Positions 52,901 to 61,900 of a stretch of 64,000 bases of DNA are shown here, one piece after another; position 1 is the stretch's first letter, and the number at the start of each line of letters is the position of its first letter. The translations under genes and the position numbers were made by a program. The stretch lies in the NCBI RefSeq assembly GCF_035582795.1, contig NC_134366.1, forward strand, positions 11,562,161 through 11,626,160, given 5' to 3'. The notes beneath the pieces are model-generated. The model saw only the letters and a program-made list of their open reading frames with translations, searched no databases and was not told the origin of the DNA. The stretch is from Mycteria americana (taxonomy: Eukaryota; Chordata; Aves; Ciconiiformes; Ciconiidae).

Positions 52901-55900
52901 TTAATTTTATTTCAGGTATCACAACCAGATAGTCAAAATGAAGACCAAAAGCACAGAGAAAAGAAACAGCAGAAAGAGAAGTCTGTTCATGATCCAGACA
53001 CTCATAAACATGAACGCAAAGACAGAGGGAAGAGCAAGGAAAGAACGAGAGAGAGATTTAAATCTGGTGAAAGAGACAGGGATAAAATGAGAGAGAGAGA
53101 AAGGGGGAAAGAGCATCAGAGGGAAGGAGACAGAGAGAGATACAAAGATAAGCTTCAAGAGTCAAGTCTGGAGAAGGAAAGATACAGTGTACCAAAAGAT
53201 AAAGACAGGGAGAGCGATAGAGAACGAGACAAAAAGCATAAAAGACATGAGCTAAAGCAAATAGATACACAAAATAATCTGAAATCATTTGAAGGAAGAG
53301 ATAAAGACCATCACAGAAGAAGAGAAAGCAGGCATCATTTGGGTAAGTTGCTTTGGATTGCTGTTGTACTTTGAAATATTTGATATTTAGATAGAAATAC
53401 TCTGAAACCATACCCCATCTGTACAGAGAGGATAAAGACAGGCAGGCAGGTGTGAGTACCTACTGAAATGTATATCTTTACGGAGTCTTATGGTAACCTA
53501 GTTTTATTTTGTTGCTTTTAAAAATGTTGGTGCTTGTTTCCCTTCCTCTGAAGAGAGGGTGAATGTCACTGTTTTTGTTGGTCAGTTGACTTGAAGAGAA
53601 CAAGTACTTTCCTGCCTAGACATTCTCTACTGAGTGATCCATTTGAATCCCCAAGTTGCAGGGTGATTGCTGAAGTTAGTAGCGTGTGTCATTACTCTTA
53701 CCATTACACAAGACAATTGAGATCAGAGGGATTCATTAGGAAAGAAAAAGGAGTAACCAGCTTTGAAGAGAGAATTTCAACAGAATATTGTTATTTTTAG
53801 AAAGCTCTTATGTTGTAGAAAGCCCATGTCACTGAAATACTATTTTTCTACATGCTAGAGTTAATTATGTATAGAGTTTGAGTATAATAAAATTTGTGCA
53901 TTAATTTACACACATATTTTCTAGTGGAGGAGAAAACAAGAAGTGAAGAGCGAGAAAGAAGACATACAGAAAAGAAGGTAAAGGAAAGGAAAGGAATGAA
54001 GTGTTTCATAATGGAATAAGATAAAATTGTAGAATAATGAATAAACTGGATCAGACTCCAGTTCCCAAGAAATCCAAGAGATACATAGATAGTAAGGTCC
54101 TCACAAGTGTACAAAACACACAACAACAAAATATATCTGAGCCATTCTATTTTAAGAACATCCTTCATTCTTTTTTTAAAGTAAAAGTAAAATAAAATTT
54201 GCATTGGAAACAGTGCTTTATTTTTGTATAGCTACATCAAAATTTTCCATCTGCTATTTATGCCTTTATTACAAGGATATTGGTAAGTATACATCCTATT
54301 TTATGTTAGACCACCTAGTAAACAAAGAATTAAATTTTTGTATGATGAATACATAATCCAAAGAATTTTCTGTAGCAAAGTATGTGATGTCCCAGAAGAA
54401 ATATCAGAATCTCAAGTGATATGATAATTTGAAACTTGCCAGCATAGGAGATAAAAAAAACCAACGGCTGGAAGATCTATGTGGCAGAAGAGATTAGGTA
54501 CTTACAAATCCATCATTTTAATGGTCAAAATTGGATAGATTTGTGAAGATAAAACAGTCTTGGAGAACTTTCTAACTCTTTAATGTTATTTTTCTCTTTC
54601 CAGGATAATGATACCAAGAAGAGCATTGACAAATTTTTAGCCTACAAGGTTGAAGAAGGTGAACGTGTACACAAGTTACAGAAAGACCAAGAGTTGGATA
54701 AAGAGGGAGAAAGAAGACACAGAGAAAAAAAAGAATATTCTGTTAGGCCAGGAAAAGAGAGGCTTTCAAAAGAGAGAACTCATAAACGTTATGAAAAGGA
54801 AGAGGAAGAAAAACATAAATCAAAGAAATCTAAAGAGGGATCTTCCTGTGGAGACAGAGAAGGGCAACCACCAGAAGCTAATGAGAGAGTAAAAAGTAGA
54901 GAAAATGAAAGAAAGAAGCATGATCTAAGGGTTAGTTTTGTTAAGACTTTAAAACATTACCTTGTGACTTACTTTAATTGTTGATATATCGTCATTGATA
55001 AGGTGAATAATAAAAATACTAGGATTGTAAGTCAACATTTTCTGAAATTTAAGGCTAAAGTGGTAGATTAAAATACTACATCTGCATTTAAGTATCCTAA
55101 CCCAGAGCCGATTCCTTCCATGAAACTTAAACTAGGAAGTTGTTTATATGTTAGAAACGTCTTTTATTCATAAAATTCTTTATTGCTATGATTTTTGAAA
55201 TTTTTACTAACACTTTGAAGTGGAGATGAGATTAGGCTAGAAGTCCATTAAAATGTATTGGCTGCCTTTATAGAAAAAAAAAATGATATTAATAGAAGCT
55301 ATTTTCAATGTTGCCTATAAAGGGAGCATGGATATCTAACTCACTAGTAGGCACGTGAGTATAGATCACTTATATTTATGTTTTTTACCTCTACTTCTGA
55401 AGCCACAGAATATGTTTTATGTTTCTAATACAGAGCATGATGTTATATCCTAGAGACTTATCAAAACTTTGACATTTTTACTGGTTTTTATAATACAAGT
55501 ACTCATTCTACAAGAATGGGAGACGAAATATATAGTAATTTGTAACTCTTAAGATCAGATAAGTGTTATGGAACATAGAACTATTCAGATGGCCTAGGGC
55601 AGTTTCTTCTGCTGCCTAAAGAGTGAAGATGTACAAGCTTCTCAAAGAAAAGTTCAGAAATATATTTTCTAGTGAAAATACTAGGCATCTTCAGTGTAGG
55701 GGCCCACCACAAGTGATTCCTGTAACTGACTTTCTGCAGCAGAATTCAAAAGTCTATCAGGAGCTTGCTCAAGGTTTGACTTTCTTAGAAATTTACTCAA
55801 GTAGCTGTTACAGAATGCAAGCACTGATGCTGATGCTTCTGTCTCAGAGTTATGTTTCTTTTTCTCATGTTCATGGATAGAGAAAAGCACCTTTGTCTTA

Positions 55901-58900
55901 AACAACCTACCGAATACATTTCCAAACTTAGGCAAACCTTCATAATACAGAATTTAAGAGTCCAGTCCCTATACTGGGGATTAAAAGTGCCTGAGACTGT
56001 TCTCTGTCCCTGGGTCCAACTGGTGTGAATTGTTGCAGTCCATAGAGTTAAAATCTCATTCTTTGAAACAGGCTGGCCACAGCCTCCTGAGGTCAGCCCT
56101 TAGTCCCTATCAGTTTTTCAGCCACACCTGGGAGTTATTTAGGAAAGTGCTCTGGGCTCACAATTTAAGCAGTATACACTGGGCCCAGAGCATTTTTTAA
56201 CCATTGTTACTAATGTAGTAATGTGAAGTTAGCTTATTAAAAAAGCTGGAATTTACTCTGGTAAAGCATTATAAGGTTTTGTTAAGCAAAGGAGAAGACT
56301 CAGGATCCCTTCTTGTTTCCTTTCTGAAAGGCATTGCAGAAGGGGATGTAGCCAAACTTCACTCTCAAGTATTTAATATTTTCAGGAGAAGCTCATATTA
56401 TGTGTATACCATATCTTTTATGGGTGCTTATTTTCTTTGCTTACCATATGTTTAAGGAGGAGATTATTCTGATGTTACTTCATACACAGAACTTCTTACA
56501 AGCAATGACTGATAAAAAAATAGTATGTCATTGAAATAATTCATTAGAAACCTTTCTTACTGTTTAATATCACTACTGCTAATACAGGTTCATATATATA
56601 TTTCCTCCCAGCATTTCTGACACATGAATATTGTGACTTCTTTTACAGTACAGTGAATACAAAAATGAGGAGAGGATTCAAGAAGAAATGAGCCATCAGC
56701 ATGTGAGGTAAATTCAGAGATTTAAAATAAGTATATACTGTATGGTATCTACTAAGATTCAGTCACCACCAAAACAATAAGCATGAATTCTTGATCTCAG
56801 ATATCTAGGGTGAATATAATTTTTTTCGTAGGCCCTTTGTACAATACTATAGTAATTAAAAAAAAAATCTGTGTTTTGCCTCTAAGAGGATTAATATAAA
56901 AATGTATGTATTTCTATTAAATTTATTTTTTTTTCTACCCCAGGATAGCAAGAGATATTTTGCAGTCCTTGCAAACTACATATATATTAATCTGGGCACT
57001 TAGTTTGGGAGACAGAAATGCTGTATTGTACCACCTGGAAATTCACTGTGCAGTCACGTGGACATATGTAAGGTTCATGATGAACTACATAGGACTCTCT
57101 TATATTGTTTATTTTAATTTGAATAGCTCTACCTGGAGCTATTCTACTCTGGATGGTATCTAAAACATTAGATATATATAGCAAGTTTACTGTTGTATGT
57201 GAAAGGGAAAGGTCAAGGTCATCCTCAGTAGGATCAATACAATTTCAGGATGATATTTCCAAGTTTTATTACTAGCAAATATAAAATCTTACAGAAGTTC
57301 TCTATATAGTCTGGTTTTCTTTGCATTCTTTAATGCTTCTGCCACATGAAATTCCTATAAACTTTCTGAAGTATAACTCTCCGGCTATGTTGTCAGTCAC
57401 AATTCTCATTATTAAACCCTACTTTAGCTTCCTAGCTAAATAGAAGACTGGCATGCTGGCTTCTGGGGACACTGACAGAGATAGTGAAGTTACTACCATT
57501 ATTGGCTAAGTGTTACTACTGTTTGTTAAGCATGGGACAGATCACTTTAGTCGTAGTGAATTTGTCATTGTGGAAGTGTATTCCTGTACAAAAGAAAAAA
57601 ATGAAATATTTCAGAATACATACGTTGGGATGCTTCCTAGCAGCAGCACTCAACTGCGTCAAGCAGTGCCAAATATACAGGATCCCTGTATATCCCATAT
57701 ATACACAAATATATATTTTGAAGCTATTGCTGATGGGGTGTTGTGGGGGGGAGTCATTGCTTGTGCATAGCTGGGAAACAGGAGTTAGCCATTTCTGAAT
57801 GGCAAGGAAGGCAGTATGGTTTATTGGGATGTCCCAAAACCCTGGTTCAGCCTCAAGCACTGCCAATGTTGAATCATTCTGATTTGTTATGAGAGGATCC
57901 AGCCAAATTTTTATTTTTATTGTTGCCTTTTCTTACGTTCATCAGTCCCAACAGCAGTATATATGAACACCCTCTTACTTAGAAATCAGAACATTCTCTT
58001 CTTGAAGTCTGATAGTCTACTTATAAAATAATCAAATAGATTGTTAAGGAGCAGAGCTGGTTGTTGATTTTCTCCTGCTCTCTGACCCTGATTGTATTGT
58101 CCTCATAAATAAAACCCTTGAATGAAAGACCAGCTTTGAATGTCAATCTATGATTTATAGCTTTAGGGCACATTACACCAACCTGATCTTGATCTCCAGT
58201 TTGCTGCAGATATTAATACAACTAATAGATATGTGGGTTCAATCGGTTTTTTCCTCCTTACTTTTTCTTCCATTTTGATGCAATTATAGGCATTAAATTT
58301 GGACAAGGTTTTTGCAGTTCTTAGCTGATTAATCACTTGGCTGTTTCATTATCATTTTGTATCATAAATAGAGATCTATAAAAGTATTTGTAGAAATATT
58401 TCAGTTTATTGGAAATTTTCAACTTTTTTTTCCTTTTCAGGAAAAAAGACCTATTTTTTCTAAAACAAACACCCACCCCACCCCACCCACCCCCCCGAAA
58501 ACAAAACCAAAACAAACCTAGTGCTTTCTTCTGAGTTAACCAATACAATTGATATTCTCTCTGTCAATAGGACTGTAAAAGATAAAGGAAAACTCATTGA
58601 AAAAGAGGAAAGGGACACAAGACAAGAGGTAAAAATATTTGGCTTTGGAACTTAGAATGTTGCGTTTTTCTTGGAACTAATAACAATTACAATATGTATT
58701 TCAATATAATGCCATTCTAAGATAAGGTAAGATTAATGTATATTGGTCTTCAGGTATCTCCTAACCTCTCTTTCTGGATACAGCATTAGAAAATTAATTT
58801 ATTCTGTATACATTTGCTAAGCATTGAAGGTAGCCATCTATTCAACTGTATTTCAATGTCTTCTGTGCTTGAAAAAATAATTCTCAGTAAGTGGGAAGAG

Positions 58901-61900
58901 TTTAGATGTGTAATACAAATCATCTACACATACCTAAAGTATATTATTTCTTTCTATAAATAGCTGACCTAGACAAATAATATGTAGTGGAAGCCAAGTA
59001 AAATACAGCTAGCAATGTAATTCATATGTCTCTTAAAATAGTTGCCATAACAAAAATCCAAATTCTGTTTTGGAATGTTGTAGGATTATGGTCCTGATCT
59101 AGGAAAAAGTAGTAGTACCTAATGAAGACATCCTTTTCCATATTCTCATATTATGGGCAGCCATATATCTTTCATATATCTTTCAGCCATGTATCTTTCA
59201 AAACCATACTAACTTCTATTAAAACCTGGCTGTTCTCATGCCAGAAATACTTCTCTTTCAAGGATGTTCTAAGACCTCTGTTATTCTTTTCTTCTAATTT
59301 CCAACATGTTTCCATTATTCTTGCTATAGTGCTAGCATTTAGCTCAAATACTTTTTTAGGGTTTTCTTCCCCTAATGAGCTTACAGAAAGCGAGTTTGTC
59401 TCTTCTCTGACTTAATTTTGCTGACCTATACAAGCCAAATTCTTCATTCCTCTCATCATTCTAGCAGCTGCTGTTTCAATGTGCAGTAATTTTTCTTGAA
59501 TATGGGTGACCAGAGTTGAACACAGTACTGAATGTGAATTTTCATCACTGCCTTCTGTAACACTATACATGACACAAATACTTATCTCTTCCTGAAAGAA
59601 GTAGCTTTCTGACATATTCTTAGATTTAGTCTGCACAGCTCTTACCATTGTGGCCAACAGTCATCCTGGATCAACTAGTATGTTCAGACTGTTCTCTTCC
59701 TCAATTGTTTCCAACAGCTGAGGTTCCCGGTAGCAGCTGGCATTGATGCTAATCTTTAAGGCCTCGATTCAGTTCACTTTTAGGTGTGAATTGTCTGTGG
59801 TGAGGACCTAAATTTCCTTTGTAGTTTGTGGAGAGAAATAGGCAGTTCAGTCCTTTTATATTTGGTCTCCTTTTCCATTATCTTCTCTGTCTTCATTGGC
59901 AATAGGAGGCAACCCAGGAGGGTGAGATCCCTACTTAAGACCTGACTCAGCAGGGTTAATTAAATCAAATTCCATGGGTTTGCACTTTATGCTGTTGAAT
60001 GTCTTCATATACTTGTTACTCCAAATGCCACAGTCATCCAGGTATTCCAGCATGACTTCCTAATCCTGCTTTGTATTGACAATATATTCTCCATATATTC
60101 TTTAAAGTAGGAACCTAGCTGTGATAGCATGATTCTGATTTCCTATGAGAATGTAGGAGGTTCTTATGAGGATGGTAAGATTTTGACAACTACTGACAGG
60201 TGGAGGTTTTCAGTGTGTAAAAACTACATGTGTAACAGATGCAATGTTATAAACATCTATGTGTTATTAATAAAAATTACAGCTCTATAGGCATATTCAG
60301 AGATGATTATAGTAAGGTAATAACGACTATAACCATCTTTGTTGGCTGTATTACTAGGTGTGTCTTTGACTAAATGGAATAAGGATTTTAAAAAAATTCT
60401 ATGTGAATTAGTTACTGCTAGGTACCTGCAACCTTGCAGGCAGAACAAATTGGGGGAATTTTGCCCAGGTTTGGCAGTTTTGCCTGGATGGGCAACCTGA
60501 CTAATATAATTTATTCTTGATCCAAAGATTGATCTGAGAAATGACAAAAAGCGGCAACCAGAAAGAGTGAAGTACTAGTTCTAGTTCTAGGAGTCTGATG
60601 ACTCTGAAAAATAAGGTATCCATAGAAGCTGTTTACTGCTATATAATGTCCTTAATACTTTTGAAAGTACTACATTCTGTGAAAACTGGGTGGTTCTACC
60701 TCTTGAAGAGTCATGAAAGGATCAAAAGTGTGCCTAACTTGGCGTTTGACAGCCAGCTGCTATCCTTTGGTTGTAAATGTAGTAGCAGGTAATAGGTGTG
60801 CTGTTATGCTAGATAATTGTCATAAAACCTCACATTTATTTCCATTTTGAAATCTGTTGAGAACCCTTACATGTGGATAATGTCTATGAATCTATGAGTT
60901 TGAAGAGGCTATTGAAGGAAAAGGCTGACTAAAGATGGGATAGATCGCTGTGTGTCATTTTAAGTTTTATGTTTGTTTGGGGTACATGTTGGGGTAATTA
61001 AATGGCATTATTTTAATCAAGTTCAATAAGCTAGAGAAAGGCAATTTCTTTGAAGTTATTTCAGGGATGCCATAAATCTTATTTCATGTAAATACAGTAG
61101 AGGATTTAATGTTAACAAAATTATTTATGTTTAAAAATATCTTATTTTCAATTATGATTTCAAATATCTTAATTTCTTGTTGTATCCTTGTCTCTTTTCC
61201 TGATTCCAATATCTGCACTATTTTATTAGTCCCCCAGTATAACTTAGGTATAGGGATAATTTTGTCTAATCCTTGGAAAGGTAAACAGTCTTATTTTGTT
61301 GCTATACCATCATAAGAGCTACTGTATACTGTTGCAATTATAGGCAACACAGCAGTTTTATATCTTTCCCAGTAAAAATACTGGTGGGAAAACAGTTGGT
61401 CTTCCCAAGATAGGGTTGAGTTCTGTTTTTTCTTCTGGTGTTGTTATTTTAAGTCAGTAATTATCACTGTTAATACACTTTTATTTATATTTCTAAACTG
61501 AATTTGTTGTTGGTTGCTTGAAAATGTAGAAATATCTGAGAAGAACAACTATTCATCTATCTTTATGCTAAGATTTGGCAGATGAAGATTTCATTTTTTT
61601 GTAAGATTATTTAACAGTTTATTTTTCTCATTTAGGAAATGAAAGATACACACATCTATAATTCAGACACAGGATTTGATAACTTATCAGCAAATTATGA
61701 AGATGATTTTGAAGTAAGTAAAAGCATACAATTGTCCTTTTGAAGTAATTCTCAAGTATTAAAATAGTGATTAACTTTATTCACAGAAATAAAAATTACA
61801 GGATGTTACACGGTTTTTACTTATTCTTTTTTTGTGACAGTGACCTTAACTTGGCTAACAGTAGATAATAAGTAACTAAAATGTTATGTGGAAACACTCT

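Larger units (their letters stand above)
58629..61635 (+). other. WDR60 intron 7
   Basis: This intron is 3.0 kb and contains the ATCTTTCA repeats and the ancient CR1-like remnant. No other feature is recognised. Confidence 0.8.

Noticed and set aside
60461..60496. Hairpin around TTGCCCA...TGGGCAA
   Set aside because: The arms are short and broken by a bulge. It is much weaker than the other inverted repeats listed.
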